Below, piece after piece: positions 24,638-37,729 of a stretch of DNA of 64,000 nt. Positions within the stretch are counted from its first letter, which is position 1. Every line of letters begins with the position of its first letter. The notes below the pieces were generated by a model that did no database searches, was not told where the DNA came from, and saw nothing but the letters and a program-made list of their open reading frames with translations. The stretch lies in the NCBI RefSeq assembly GCF_013201545.1, contig NZ_CP053746.1, forward strand, positions 3,362,501 to 3,426,500. Direction: 5' to 3'. The DNA is from Pseudomonas graminis (GTDB taxonomy: Bacteria > Pseudomonadota > Gammaproteobacteria > Pseudomonadales > Pseudomonadaceae). The translations under genes and the position numbers were made by a program.

Positions 24638-25051
24638 TCATTGTTTTAGCTTCGCCTGCCGGTTACGACGACCAACGGGAGCCCAATCGAGCGCCCCTAC
24701 CCGCCATAGGTAGACAAGACCTGCCAACAGAATTGCTATGAAAACGAGCGCTTCGGCGAAGCCGGTCCAGCCGCTTTCGCGGACGGACACAGACCAGGCG
24801 TACAGAAAGAGGGCTTCAATGTCGAAAATCACGAACAGCATCGCGACCAGATAGAATTTTGCCGAGAGCCGCAGACGGGCGCCGCCGGTAGGCAGCATGC
24901 CGGATTCGAACGGTTCGTTTTTGCTGCGGCCCCAGGCTTTGGAACCCAGCAGGCTGGAAAGGCCGAGCATGAAGGCGCAGAGGCCTACGACACCAAGGAG
25001 AAACACGGCGAAGCCCCAATTGTGGGCAATCAATCCTGTCGAGTCGGGCAT
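24638..25051 (-). CDS. nuoA: NADH-quinone oxidoreductase subunit A
   Basis: 137 residues, three transmembrane helices with the conserved loop SKNEPFESG between TM1 and TM2 and [11 protein letters not shown] in TM2. The start [14 protein letters not shown] (25051) is chosen because the 27-residue upstream extension is not conserved in the family and a ribosome binding site (TAAGGACT) precedes this ATG. First gene of the nuo operon. Confidence 0.95.
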   Translation of the reverse strand: MPDSTGLIAHNWGFAVFLLGVVGLCAFMLGLSSLLGSKAWGRSKNEPFESGMLPTGGARLRLSAKFYLVAMLFVIFDIEALFLYAWSVSVRESGWTGFAEALVFIAILLAGLVYLWRVGALDWAPVGRRNRQAKLKQ

Positions 25052-25139
25052 GCTGGCAGTCCTTAACAGAGAGCAAAGGTCTCTGGGCTTGGAAGAAGTA
25101 GAAGCAGTGACGATATGTCGCAGTGCGATCAATTCCGGG

Positions 25140-25168
25140 ATTTTATGTGCAAAAGGAGGGCAAGTAAA
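25140..25168 (-). promoter_or_regulatory. Candidate sigma-70 promoter of the nuo operon
   Basis: On the minus strand, TTTACT (25163-25168) and TAAAAT (25140-25145) are spaced by 17 bases, placing a start site near 25133 and giving a leader of about 80 bases before the nuoA ATG. The -35 element is weak, so an activator or another promoter further up is possible. Confidence 0.4.
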
Positions 25169-25303
25169 TTTTCTGCATCAAATTTATTCGCAGGATTAAT
25201 GAGATAGGTCACGGTTTTCATGCTTAGCCCCAGCAGGGGCGGGCGTCGAGGAGGGTTTCGAGAAATATGTATCTTACGACGGAGCGGCAGTTCGGCCTGG
25301 CTT

Positions 25304-25324
25304 AAATGATAATAAATATCATTT
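25304..25324. promoter_or_regulatory. Perfect palindrome resembling a Fur box upstream of nuoA
   Basis: AAATGATA-ATAAA-TATCATTT is a perfect 8-5-8 inverted repeat. Its core TGATAATAAATATCA differs from the 7-1-7 Fur consensus TGATAATNATTATCA at one position. It lies about 255 bp upstream of the nuoA ATG and about 215 bp past the aceA stop. Confidence 0.45.
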
Positions 25325-25538
25325 GGAAGGCTTGTTTGATGTGTGTCACTGGAACGTGACGAAGTTCCGTTTAATTAGCCGAGACAATAAGTCGGTAATT
25401 GATTGTGTGGTTAATTAACGTTTGTGCGCTGATTTGAGTTGTCTATCGTCAATAGTTGACTGGCTACGTAGGTTAAGTCAGTCATTGTCAGCAGACAGCC
25501 GCCCGGAGGCGGCCTCTGACTTCATACAGTGTAGTGGC

Positions 25539-26864
25539 TTAATGGAATTGTTCTTCTTCCGTCGAGCCAGTCAGTGCCGTCACTGAAGACTTGCCGCCCT
25601 GAATGACCGTGGTCATGTCATCGAAGTAGCCGGTGCCCACTTCCTGCTGGTGCGCCACGAACGTGTAACCCTTGGCCGCGTCGGCAAACTCTTGTTCTTG
25701 CAGTTTCACGTAGGCGGTCATGTCGTTGCGGGCGTAGTCGTGCGCCAGGTTGAACATGCTGTGCCACATGTTGTGGATGCCGGCCAGGGTGATGAACTGA
25801 TGCTTGTAGCCCATTGCCGACAGCTCGCGCTGGAACTTGGCGATGGTCGCGTCGTCCAGGTTCTTCTTCCAGTTGAAGGAAGGCGAGCAGTTGTAGGACA
25901 GCAGCTGATCCGGGTATTCCTTCTTGATCGCTTCGGCGAAGCGACGGGCCTCGTCCAGATCCGGCTTGGCGGTTTCGCACCAGATCAGATCGGCATACGG
26001 CGCGTACGCCAGGCCGCGGGCAATCGCCTGGTCCAGGCCGGCGCGTACTTTGTAGAAGCCTTCCGGCGTGCGGGTGCCGGTCACGAACGGCTGGTCATAC
26101 GGGTCGCAGTCCGAGGTCAGCAGGTCTGCCGCGTTGGCGTCGGTGCGCGCCAGAATGATGGTCGGCACGCCGGCAACGTCAGCGGCCAGACGTGCGGCGA
26201 CCAGTTTCTGTACCGCTTCCTGGGTGGGCACCAGCACCTTGCCGCCCATATGGCCGCATTTTTTCACGGAGGCCAGTTGGTCTTCGAAGTGCACGCCGGC
26301 AGCGCCTGCCTCGATCATGCTTTTCATCAATTCGTAAGCGTTGAGCACGCCGCCGAAACCGGCTTCGGCGTCGGCCACGATCGGCGCGAAGTAATCGATA
26401 TAGCCTTCGTCGCCCGGGTTTTTACCGGCTTTCCATTGGATCTGGTCGGCGCGACGGAACGAGTTATTGATCCGCTTGACCACGGTCGGCACCGAGTCCA
26501 CCGGGTACAGCGACTGATCGGGGTACATCGATTCGGCGGAGTTGTTGTCCGCCGCGACTTGCCAGCCAGACAGGTAGATCGCCTGGATGCCGGCTTTGAC
26601 TTGTTGCACGGCCTGGCCACCGGTAAGGGCGCCCATGCAGTTAACGAAATCCTTGTCGGGACGGAAGGAAGGCTTGGCCCCCTGGGTCACCAGGTTCCAC
26701 AGCTTGTCGGCACCCAGTTTTGCAAACGTGTGTTCAGGCTGAACCGAGCCACGCAGGCGGACGACGTCAGCAGCGGAGTAGGTGCGGGTTACGCCTTTCC
26801 AGCGTGGATTCTGGGCCCAGTCTTTCTCGATGGCTGCAATTTGTTGTTCGCGTGTCAGTGCCAT
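25539..26864 (-). CDS. aceA: Isocitrate lyase
   Basis: 441 residues. Cleaves isocitrate to succinate and glyoxylate, the entry step of the glyoxylate shunt. The family signature KKCGHMGGK is present with catalytic Cys203, along with the metal-binding region and SFNWKK further on. The length matches the short AceA form (E. coli 434) rather than the 531-residue P. aeruginosa protein. The start [16 protein letters not shown] (26864) has GAGGTTTACCCC before it; a 28-residue upstream extension is rejected. Two TGTAGT/ACTACA inverted repeats lie 300-450 bp upstream. Confidence 0.95.
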   Translation of the reverse strand: MALTREQQIAAIEKDWAQNPRWKGVTRTYSAADVVRLRGSVQPEHTFAKLGADKLWNLVTQGAKPSFRPDKDFVNCMGALTGGQAVQQVKAGIQAIYLSGWQVAADNNSAESMYPDQSLYPVDSVPTVVKRINNSFRRADQIQWKAGKNPGDEGYIDYFAPIVADAEAGFGGVLNAYELMKSMIEAGAAGVHFEDQLASVKKCGHMGGKVLVPTQEAVQKLVAARLAADVAGVPTIILARTDANAADLLTSDCDPYDQPFVTGTRTPEGFYKVRAGLDQAIARGLAYAPYADLIWCETAKPDLDEARRFAEAIKKEYPDQLLSYNCSPSFNWKKNLDDATIAKFQRELSAMGYKHQFITLAGIHNMWHSMFNLAHDYARNDMTAYVKLQEQEFADAAKGYTFVAHQQEVGTGYFDDMTTVIQGGKSSVTALTGSTEEEQFH

Positions 26865-27161
26865 GGGGTAAACCTCGTTGCTTGGTGTTGTGGGTCTTGA
26901 GGTGAAGCTCCTTGCTTCGCCGGCGCCGCGTGTTTCTTCAAGGCGCACTGATGGCTGCTCGCTGAATCGGAAAGCATGGATTCTCGGTCAGATTTTTTCG
27001 CCCTCAGGATGATGAGGGGATGAAGCTGCCTTGTGGGCGGAAATGACGCTAATCGGCACGAACATGCTGAGTTCGAGCGCGATCAAGAGGCGTTCTGCGC
27101 GACCTCCGATCAGCGGGAGCGAGGCCATCATGCCTCGACGATTTAGCCTCGTCAAACACTT

Positions 27162-27187
27162 TGTAGTGCTTTTTTGGTTGTACTACA
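27162..27187. promoter_or_regulatory. Inverted repeat TGTAGT-N14-ACTACA upstream of aceA
   Basis: TGTAGT at 27162-27167 and ACTACA at 27182-27187, followed by TAATT. It resembles half-sites I recall for RccR, the RpiR-family carbon regulator that acts on aceA in Pseudomonas. The regulator assignment is inference. Confidence 0.5.
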
Positions 27188-27286
27188 TAATTCATCGAAT
27201 GCGACTTGGCGGTCAGTTTCGGGCGTGCGGGGGCTGGGGCGGGGAAGTCAGCGTAGATACTGGGCGGTCACGGAATTAAAGCAGGA

Positions 27287-27310
27287 TGTAGTGTCTGTTC
27301 AGGCACTACA
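27287..27310. promoter_or_regulatory. Inverted repeat TGTAGT-N12-ACTACA, second copy
   Basis: TGTAGT at 27287-27292 and ACTACA at 27305-27310, again followed by TAATT, 125 bp from the first copy. The shared half-sites and shared 3' flank argue for a real pair of protein-binding sites. Confidence 0.5.
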
Positions 27311-27355
27311 TAATTGGCGGTATCTAACCGGAATAGCACGGATGGCCACGGTCCA

Positions 27356-27447
27356 TGTGGGAGCGAGCTTGCTCGCGAAAGCCTTGTGTCAGCCACCAGA
27401 AAGCCATTGGCTGAACCGGCCTCTTCGCGAGCAAGCTCACTCCCACA
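27356..27447. repeat. REP doublet (REPIN-like inverted pair)
   Basis: Two 24-base REP units in opposite orientation at 27356-27379 and 27424-27447, complementary except for one base, each with the core GAGCTTGCTCGCGA, separated by 44 bases. Such pairs are non-autonomous elements mobilised by REP-associated tyrosine transposases in Pseudomonas; no transposase gene is nearby. Confidence 0.88.
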
Positions 27448-27507
27448 AGATTTGTGCAGTGGCCAGCACACCATGGGGCCTAGCGTCGTGATAACGAGCG
27501 GTTCCCC

Positions 27508-28296
27508 TCAATCCAGGCTATCGACCTTCACCCGCAGCTGCATGTCGTTGCTGCCTTGTGTCGAGTAGCGTCGGACGACGCCGCGCTCGTCGGCGCGAGA
27601 TTGGTCGCTGGCGCCGGCCAGCGTGATCCACTCACCCAGCCGACCACTGACTTGCGTGTCGGTGCTCTGCACCTTGATCGCGTCGGCCTGTTGCTGACTC
27701 ATGCGATCGTTGTTGGTGCTGATGCTCAAATGGACGATGTCGCCGGTGACTGTCGCCGTGACATAGAAACCCTGGGTCACGTTACGGTATTGCGTGTTGG
27801 TCTGCGGGTAGCCGTAGCCATCGGACTGCACCGAGGTGATCGGTATGCTCTGGCCCATCTGAATCAGCGCCGGCGTGCCTTCATTGGCCTGAACCTGTTG
27901 CACGCCACCCTCGCGGCTGGCGGTGCCGTAATTCTGGATGCGCGTGCGGCCGTCGGCACTGAGGCGTCCGTCCTGCGAACGCACGGTGCCGTTGACCGAG
28001 TAACCCTGATCGCTCTGTACCGTGCTGTCACTGGTGTCGACGCTGATCATCAGCCGTTTTGGCGCGGTGTCGAGTTGGCCGAGAAGGTCGCGCAGTTCAC
28101 TGATTTTGTCCGGTTCGGCGTTGACGATCAGTTTGTTGCCATAGGCATTGACGCTGCCTTCGTTGCCCAGAAACGACTTTACGGTGGGCAGCAGATCGTC
28201 GCTGGTGCGGTAATTCAGGGGGATGACTTCAGTGGCGGCCGCGGCCGTGAAGCTGCAAGCCAACAACAGTGAAGCGAGCAGGGTGCGTAATGACAT
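27508..28296 (-). CDS. Exported protein with a secretin N0/N1-like domain
   Basis: 262 residues with a clear signal peptide (MSLRTLLASLLLACSFTAAAA, cut near 21). Residues 25-90 read as a secretin short N-domain (VIPLNYRTSDDLLPTVKSFL, then NKLIVNAEPDKISELRDLLGQLD), while the rest resembles the start of a secretin beta domain (GQSIPITSVQ, VTQGFYVTATVTGDIVHLSI) but is too short to form a gated pore. It is a periplasmic protein conserved in Pseudomonas; its partner is unknown. The start at 28296 follows from the signal peptide; an upstream 23-residue extension is rejected. Confidence 0.8.
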   Translation of the reverse strand: MSLRTLLASLLLACSFTAAAATEVIPLNYRTSDDLLPTVKSFLGNEGSVNAYGNKLIVNAEPDKISELRDLLGQLDTAPKRLMISVDTSDSTVQSDQGYSVNGTVRSQDGRLSADGRTRIQNYGTASREGGVQQVQANEGTPALIQMGQSIPITSVQSDGYGYPQTNTQYRNVTQGFYVTATVTGDIVHLSISTNNDRMSQQQADAIKVQSTDTQVSGRLGEWITLAGASDQSRADERGVVRRYSTQGSNDMQLRVKVDSLD

Positions 28297-28382
28297 CGAT
28301 GTGGTCTCCGCGAGGGGCGCGTCTGAACGACGAGTTTGCCAGTTTGTCGGCCTGGGCAGCACCAAGTTGAATCGCAGACAGC

Positions 28383-28440
28383 AAAACGCCCCGGTGCTTT
28401 TGTTTCAGCTTAGGCAGCTGAAGCGCGAACGCCGGGGCGC
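28383..28440 (-). terminator. Terminator with nested stems after the roxA-GNAT unit
   Basis: Read on the minus strand, GCGCCCCGG at the start pairs with CCGGGGCG at the end, followed by TTTTGC, and a second perfect stem TTCAGCT/AGCTGAA is nested inside. It lies 19 bases past the GNAT stop. Confidence 0.7.
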
Positions 28441-28458
28441 AACTGTCGCCAGGTGCAA

Positions 28459-28884
28459 TCAGTGCGCGTTGCGCACCATGTCCACGTGGGGCAGGCCGGC
28501 CTCAAGAAACTCGTCGCTGACCACGGTAAAGCCGAAGCGCTCATACAGCGCCGTCGCATGAACCTGTGCGCTGAGCCGCGTCTGTTTCAGGCCGCGGCGT
28601 TCGGCTTCGGCGAGGATCGCGGTGATCAACGCCTCACCCACGTTCAGGCCGCGCCAGTCCTTGAGCACGGACAATCGGCCGAATTCACCATCGGGCAGCA
28701 GGCGCGCAGTGCCCACGGCGTAATCCCCTTCGAGCGCCAGAAAATGCAGGGCGCCTGCATCTTCCGAGTCCCATTCCAGTTCGGGCGGAACCGACTGTTC
28801 AAACACGAACACGGCGTCACGAATGCGCCGAATGTCGGCGTTGTCTTTCTGCCAGTCGGCTACCCGTACGTGGATCTTATTCAT
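28459..28884 (-). CDS. GNAT-family N-acetyltransferase
   Basis: 141 residues: an ElaA/GNAT-like acetyltransferase with the acetyl-CoA loop LKDWRGLNVGEALITAIL and the C-terminal YERFGFTVVSDEFLEAG typical of the fold; the product resembles small-molecule or protein acetyltransferases near the YjcF/ElaA group. The start MNKIHVRVADWQKD (28884) overlaps the end of roxA by eight bases, so it is probably translated from the same mRNA. Substrate unknown. Confidence 0.85.
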   Translation of the reverse strand: MNKIHVRVADWQKDNADIRRIRDAVFVFEQSVPPELEWDSEDAGALHFLALEGDYAVGTARLLPDGEFGRLSVLKDWRGLNVGEALITAILAEAERRGLKQTRLSAQVHATALYERFGFTVVSDEFLEAGLPHVDMVRNAH

Positions 28885-30043
28885 CAGCAAACCCCAGACT
28901 TCCTTGTTTGACCAGCTCACAGAGCAGGTTACGTCCATCGTCATCTGCCAGCCATTGGCCCAGATTGTCGATGTGCAGCGCATCGGCCGCGCAGATCATT
29001 TTCAGCAGTTCACGCAGATGGCCCGGCAACAGACGGCTCTGACCGCTGGCGAACAGCAGCAGGTCGTCGTCGACCTCCGACCACGCCAGTCGCGCGCTCG
29101 GGTTGCGAGTTAGCACGGCGCCTTGTTCAAGACTGTCGAGCAGATCGCTCTCGGCCAATTCGGGGCCGACCACCAGCTCGGGATAACGGGGCTCGGTCAT
29201 GAACTGGCCGAACCAGGTCAGCAGCAGGCGCTCGTCACCCATGTGCTCGGCCAGCAAGCCCTTCAGACGGTCTAGGGCATCGTGTTGAATCTGGTGCGGA
29301 TCGCTGACCGGCTGCGCGTCGGCGTCGGTGTAGCGTTCTTCTTCAGGCATGAACTGGCTGAGGAAGTCCGTGAAGTGGGTCAGCACTTCGGCGGCGCTTG
29401 GGGCGCGGAAGCCGACCGAGTAGGTCAGGCACTCATCCACCGCGACGCCGCAGTGCGCCAGACGTGGCGGCAGGTAGAGCATGTCGCCCGGTTCCAGCGT
29501 CCATTCGTCGGTACCTTGGAAGTCGGCCAGGATACGCAAGTCGGCGTGCTCAAGCAGTTTGCTTTCGGAGTCGCACATCTGGCCGATCTGCCAGTGACGC
29601 TTGCCGTGGCCCTGCAGCAGGAACACGTCGTAGTTGTCGAAATGCGGACCCACGCTGCCGCCGGGTGCGGCGTAGCTGATCATCACGTCATCGATGCGCC
29701 AGCTTGGCAGGAAGCGGAAGTTTTCCAGCAATTCGCTGACTTCAGGCACGAACTGATCCACGGCTTGAACCAGCAGGGTCCACTCGCGCTCCGGCAACTT
29801 GCTGAATTCGTCTTCGGCGAACGGGCCGCGACGCAGCTCCCACGGACGCTCACCTTTCTCAATCACCAGGCGCGATTCAACTTCTTCTTCCAGCGCCAGA
29901 CCGGCCAGTTCGTCGGCGTCGATCGGGCTCTGAAAATCCGGGATGGCCTGACGGATCAGCAAAGGTTTCTTCTGCCAGTAGTCACGCAGGAACTCGCGCG
30001 CTGTGATACCACCTAGGAGCTGAAGAGGGATGTCAGGATTCAT
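28877..30043 (-). CDS. roxA: Ribosomal protein uL16 arginine hydroxylase (RoxA/YcfD, JmjC-type cupin)
   Basis: 388 residues of the ROX family of 2-oxoglutarate/Fe(II) oxygenases that hydroxylate an arginine of ribosomal protein L16. The JmjC core shows the iron triad as His134 and Asp136 (in GPHFDNYD) and His197 (LPPRLAHCGV). The C-terminal half provides the dimerisation and winged-helix region. The next gene, a GNAT, overlaps its stop. The start MNPDIPLQLLGGITAREFLR is well placed. Confidence 0.9.
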   Translation of the reverse strand: MNPDIPLQLLGGITAREFLRDYWQKKPLLIRQAIPDFQSPIDADELAGLALEEEVESRLVIEKGERPWELRRGPFAEDEFSKLPEREWTLLVQAVDQFVPEVSELLENFRFLPSWRIDDVMISYAAPGGSVGPHFDNYDVFLLQGHGKRHWQIGQMCDSESKLLEHADLRILADFQGTDEWTLEPGDMLYLPPRLAHCGVAVDECLTYSVGFRAPSAAEVLTHFTDFLSQFMPEEERYTDADAQPVSDPHQIQHDALDRLKGLLAEHMGDERLLLTWFGQFMTEPRYPELVVGPELAESDLLDSLEQGAVLTRNPSARLAWSEVDDDLLLFASGQSRLLPGHLRELLKMICAADALHIDNLGQWLADDDGRNLLCELVKQGSLGFADE

Positions 30044-30080
30044 GTGTAACCTATTGAAAAAACGAGTTTTTACGACGGGA

Positions 30081-30109
30081 ATAAAAACGCCCGGCTCAGC
30101 CGGGCGTTC
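30081..30109 (-). terminator. Terminator of purB
   Basis: On the minus strand, AACGCCCGGCTGAGCCGGGCGTTTTTATT: a nine-base GC-rich stem with a T-run, 19 bases past the purB stop. Confidence 0.9.
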
Positions 30110-30127
30110 AGAGCGTATGCAGCGGGG

Positions 30128-31579
<1,452 letters not shown>

Positions 31580-31630
31580 TTATGACTCGCGCGATGTCGG
31601 GTTCGGAGCGAGCTGAAGGGCGTTCGCCCC

Positions 31631-32251
31631 TCAGCGGTGAAGCAATGGATACAGTTCTTTCAATAACTTGCGGCGGCTGATGACCAGTTGCCAGCGGTGA
31701 CCGCCCACTTGTCGCCAAAGTCGCGCGCAGCGAATCCCGGCCAGTAACAGCGCGCGGATTTTCGACGCATTGTTGGGTTGCTGCAGATTGCGCATGTCAC
31801 CGTGGACCTGAATCCGTTGACGCAAGGTGCTCAGGGTGTCCTGATAAAGCGCGCCGCTGGCGGCAATGACGTTTTCGTGAGCGATACCGAAATGCTCGAC
31901 CTGGGATTTGATCTGCGGCAGGCGCTTGCCGATGGTATCGAGCATGTCATCGCGCTTGGACAGTTGACGTTCCAGGCCCAGCATCGCCAGGGCATAACGC
32001 AAGGGTTCTCGTTGCAAGGTGGCCGGATCGCGCTCCAGTGCACTGGCGAGGGCGCGATAGCCCTCGTGCAGATTCAGGTCGTCGCCACCAAACACGTCCA
32101 GCGTGTCTTTCGGGTCCATGACCAGCAGCGTCCCCATCAGGCAGCCAACGGCGGCTTCACCGGCCTGGCCGGTCTTGGCGATGCGATCGACCAGCACGGC
32201 GGCCTGAAAGACCCCGGCCAGGGCGACAAGTTGTTCCTGGATCGGGGTCAT
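31631..32251 (-). CDS. hflD: High-frequency lysogenization protein HflD homologue
   Basis: 206 residues, all-helical, with the family's [22 protein letters not shown] beginning and the [16 protein letters not shown] motif near the C-terminus. In E. coli HflD is a peripheral inner-membrane protein that interacts with lambda CII; its housekeeping role is unclear. The ATG overlaps the mnmA stop by one base. The mnmA-hflD-purB order is widely conserved in gamma-proteobacteria. Confidence 0.92.
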   Translation of the reverse strand: MTPIQEQLVALAGVFQAAVLVDRIAKTGQAGEAAVGCLMGTLLVMDPKDTLDVFGGDDLNLHEGYRALASALERDPATLQREPLRYALAMLGLERQLSKRDDMLDTIGKRLPQIKSQVEHFGIAHENVIAASGALYQDTLSTLRQRIQVHGDMRNLQQPNNASKIRALLLAGIRCARLWRQVGGHRWQLVISRRKLLKELYPLLHR

Positions 32252-33381
32252 CAACGTACATCCCTGGTGTGCCACGGCTCGGCGATTTCGATGACGCCGC
32301 CACCCAGGCAGACCTCGCCGTCGTAAAACACCACGGACTGGCCAGGCGTTACTGCGCGTTGCGGCTCGTCGAAGGTGGCGCGATAACCGGTTTCAGTGCG
32401 TTCCAGGGTGCAGCGCTGGTCGCTCTGGCGGTAACGCACTTTGGCGGTCAACTGGCGCGGGCTGCTCAGGTCGATCGGGTTGACCCAGTAGATCTCCGAC
32501 GCGAGCAGGGCACGGGAGAACAGCCACGGATGCTCGTTGCCCTGGCCGACGATCAGCTCGTTGTGCTCCAGGTCCTTGACCAGCACGTACCACGGCTCAT
32601 CGCCGGCATCCTTCAGTCCGCCGATGCCCAGACCCTGGCGCTGGCCGATGGTGTGGTACATCAGGCCGGCATGCCGACCGATGACTTCGCCTTCGGTGGT
32701 CTTGATCTCGCCGGGCTGCGCAGGCAGGTACTGCTTGAGGAAGTCGGTGAAACGGCGCTCGCCGATGAAGCAAATGCCGGTCGAGTCCTTCTTCTTCGCG
32801 GTCGCCAGCTGATACTTCTCGGCGATGGCGCGCACCTCGGGCTTTTCCAGTTCACCGACCGGGAACAGGGTCTTGGCAATCTGCTCACCGCCAACGGCAT
32901 GCAGGAAGTAGCTCTGGTCCTTGTTCGGGTCCAGACCCTTGAGCAGTTCGGTGCGGCCATCAATGTCGCGGCGACGCACGTAATGACCGGTAGCGATCAG
33001 GTCGGCACCGAGCATGAAGGCGTAGTCGAGGAAGGCTTTGAATTTGATCTCGCGGTTACACAGGATGTCCGGGTTCGGCGTGCGACCGGCTTTGTATTCT
33101 TCGAGGAAATGCTCGAAGACATGATCCCAGTACTCGGCCGCGAAGTTCACGGTGTGCAGTTTGATGCCGATCTTGTCGCACACGGCCTGGGCGTCCGCGA
33201 GGTCGTCCATGGCGGTGCAGTATTCCGTTCCGTCGTCTTCTTCCCAGTTCTTCATGAACAGGCCTTCCACCTGATACCCCTGCTCCATGAGCAGAAGGGC
33301 GGAGACCGAAGAATCCACGCCGCCGGACATGCCAACAATGACGCGCTTCTTTTCTGTATCGGAAAAGGCTGAATCAGACAT
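32251..33381 (-). CDS. mnmA: tRNA-specific 2-thiouridylase MnmA
   Basis: 376 residues. Adds sulfur to U34 of Lys, Glu and Gln tRNAs using persulfide delivered by the TusABCDE relay (tusBCDE are also in this window). PP-loop GMSGGVDSS at 17-25, catalytic cysteines in [12 protein letters not shown] and STGICFIGE, and the C-terminal beta-barrel are all present. The start [21 protein letters not shown] is supported by GAATTCC-type spacing only, but fits the family length. Confidence 0.96.
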   Translation of the reverse strand: MSDSAFSDTEKKRVIVGMSGGVDSSVSALLLMEQGYQVEGLFMKNWEEDDGTEYCTAMDDLADAQAVCDKIGIKLHTVNFAAEYWDHVFEHFLEEYKAGRTPNPDILCNREIKFKAFLDYAFMLGADLIATGHYVRRRDIDGRTELLKGLDPNKDQSYFLHAVGGEQIAKTLFPVGELEKPEVRAIAEKYQLATAKKKDSTGICFIGERRFTDFLKQYLPAQPGEIKTTEGEVIGRHAGLMYHTIGQRQGLGIGGLKDAGDEPWYVLVKDLEHNELIVGQGNEHPWLFSRALLASEIYWVNPIDLSSPRQLTAKVRYRQSDQRCTLERTETGYRATFDEPQRAVTPGQSVVFYDGEVCLGGGVIEIAEPWHTRDVR

Positions 33382-33474
33382 AGGAATTCGATTGGGTAGC
33401 AGCAGGAAAGGGCGCGATTCTAACAGGGAGTCGGCGCCAAGGCTAAAAGCTATTCAGTTGCGCTGGGCGGCCAG

Positions 33475-33915
33475 TCAGTCGCGCACGACCTGCAGACTGT
33501 GGATCGGGCCCGCCAGGTACTCATCGACGCAGCGCAAGACCAACTCGCTGCGCCAGCGCTCCGGTTGGCTGGCGAGTTCGTCGCGGCTGAACCAGGGCGC
33601 GCCGACGATGCCGGTGTCCAGTGCACGCTCGGGGTGGTGTCGCGTCGCTTTGGCCGAAAAGCACACGCGCTGATAGGTCACGCCATTGCTGGGCGCGGTG
33701 TACAGGTAAATGCCGACGACGCCAGTCAGTTCGACGTCCCAGCCGGTTTCTTCCAGGGTTTCGCGGATGGCCGCTTCACGCAACGTCTCATCAGGCTCGA
33801 GGTGCCCGGCAGGCTGATTGAACACCAGCTTGCCGTTTTTCAATTCTTCGACGAACAGGAAACGGCCATCGTCTTCGATGACGGTTGCGACGGTGATGTG
33901 GGGATGCCAGGTCAT
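33475..33915 (-). CDS. Nudix hydrolase (NudJ-like)
   Basis: 146 residues. The Nudix box follows the GX5EX7REUXEEXGU pattern (GHLEPDETLREAAIRETLEETGW), giving a Mg-dependent pyrophosphohydrolase. The position directly upstream of mnmA-hflD-purB matches NudJ (thiamin pyrophosphate/HMP-PP phosphatase) of enterobacteria, so that is the best guess. Start MTWHPHITVATVIE is preferred; an ATG five codons upstream (33930) is possible, as neither has a strong ribosome binding site. Confidence 0.88.
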   Translation of the reverse strand: MTWHPHITVATVIEDDGRFLFVEELKNGKLVFNQPAGHLEPDETLREAAIRETLEETGWDVELTGVVGIYLYTAPSNGVTYQRVCFSAKATRHHPERALDTGIVGAPWFSRDELASQPERWRSELVLRCVDEYLAGPIHSLQVVRD

Positions 33916-33980
33916 TGATATTTCGCTCATGCGGCAGGTGTCAAACATAGGTCGTGTATTCAGATTGCAGTGCTGCGCAG

Positions 33981-34010
33981 AAACACAAACCCCGGCACGG
34001 GGCCGGGGTC
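33981..34010 (-). terminator. Terminator of idh
   Basis: On the minus strand ACCCCGGCCCCGTGCCGGGGTTTGTGTTT: a GC-rich stem with a T-rich tail about 20 bases past the isocitrate dehydrogenase stop. Confidence 0.82.
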
Positions 34011-34030
34011 TGTGATCGAGCGTTACAACC

Positions 34031-36848
<2,818 letters not shown>

Positions 36849-37115
36849 CTAAGCTCGCTGTTTCTCCGGCTGTCTCTCGTGATGAGAGACAGACTCAGGG
36901 GTTGCAGCGATTACCTGAGCGCAGATCCCCACGGCGTGCTTGCCTTTAGGTCCCTGGATGATTTCAAACTGGACCGGCTGGCCGGCCTTCAGCGTTTTAT
37001 AGCCCTCCATACTGATCGCCGAGTAATGAGCGAACAGGTCTTCAGACTCGCCGTCCTGAACGATGAAGCCATACCCCTTGGCGTTGTTAAACCACTTGAC
37101 CTTACCGCTTAGCAT
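36849..37115 (-). CDS. cspD: Cold-shock-domain protein CspD
   Basis: 88 residues; the cold-shock domain (1-66) has RNP1 KGYGFI and RNP2 LFAHYSAI, followed by a charged C-terminal tail ([14 protein letters not shown]). CspD is a stationary-phase inhibitor of DNA replication in E. coli and is transcribed divergently from clpS-clpA, the arrangement seen here. Start [11 protein letters not shown] (37115) is the family start; a six-residue extension is rejected. Confidence 0.93.
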   Translation of the reverse strand: MLSGKVKWFNNAKGYGFIVQDGESEDLFAHYSAISMEGYKTLKAGQPVQFEIIQGPKGKHAVGICAQVIAATPESVSHHERQPEKQRA

Positions 37116-37337
37116 AGTCACATCCCTCTGCAAAGGACTCCGATGGGAGTATCATCACCTCTCATCCGCCGGACCTAAAAAATTTTGGTTGACTGCGCGG
37201 ACCCTTTTTACCCAATGTGGGTTCTATTGTTTGTAACACTGATTGGCCGATAGTCAAGGTCAAGCGGCGGTCCAGTTGAAAACGGGTATCGCCGCCACCA
37301 CTTATTTCAATCACGTCCTCTGTGAACCTTCTTTACC

Positions 37338-37700
37338 ATGCATGCAATCAGCAAGATTCGACTAACATTCAATCAGGATGACCCGCATCCCCATGAGGAC
37401 GATGCGTCGGGCACCGCTGTACAGGAAGCCAAGCCGATATTGCAGGTGCCGCCTATGTACAAGGTGGTTTTGTTCAATGATGACTACACCCCGATGGATT
37501 TCGTTGTCGAAGTGCTCGAGGTGTTTTTCAACCTGAATCGTGAGCTGGCGACCAAGGTCATGCTGGCCGTCCATACAGAGGGACGGGCCGTTTGCGGATT
37601 GTTTACCCGCGACATCGCCGAGACCAAGGCTATGCAGGTCAACCAGTACGCCAGGGAAAGCCAGCATCCGCTACTCTGTGAAATCGAGAAGGACGGTTAA
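37338..37700 (+). CDS. clpS: ATP-dependent Clp protease adapter ClpS
   Basis: 120 residues. N-end-rule adapter that delivers substrates with Phe, Leu, Trp or Tyr N-termini to ClpAP. The core [20 protein letters not shown] and the C-terminal HPLLCEIEK are standard, with a disordered acidic N-terminus. It is 29 bases upstream of clpA. The window also encodes Aat and Bpt, which create such N-degrons, so the whole N-end-rule pathway except ClpP is clustered between 37.3 and 42.1 kb. Confidence 0.95.
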   Translation: MHAISKIRLTFNQDDPHPHEDDASGTAVQEAKPILQVPPMYKVVLFNDDYTPMDFVVEVLEVFFNLNRELATKVMLAVHTEGRAVCGLFTRDIAETKAMQVNQYARESQHPLLCEIEKDG

Positions 37701-37729
37701 CGCCGGACACTTGGGTATGAGGTGAAGCT

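Larger units (their letters stand above)
25052..25538. other. Regulatory region upstream of nuoA / downstream of aceA (487 bp, no gene)
   Basis: AT-rich compared with its surroundings, especially 25290-25460. It holds a candidate sigma-70 promoter for nuo (25140-25168), a 21-bp palindrome resembling a Fur box (25304-25324), further small palindromes (GTCAATAGTTGAC at 25448-25460, and TGACT/AGTCA arms just after it) and, next to the aceA stop, a GCCGCC/GGCGGC hairpin near 25500 without a clear T-tract that may be a weak aceA terminator. I see no reading frame here that looks coding. Confidence 0.7.
26865..27507. other. Intergenic region upstream of aceA (643 bp)
   Basis: Contains two long-spaced TGTAGT...ACTACA inverted repeats (27162-27187 and 27287-27310), each followed by TAATT, and a REP doublet (27356-27447). 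The part next to aceA (26865-27160) is its leader and promoter region; I cannot fix a single promoter there. Short reading frames here show no family features. Confidence 0.7.
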
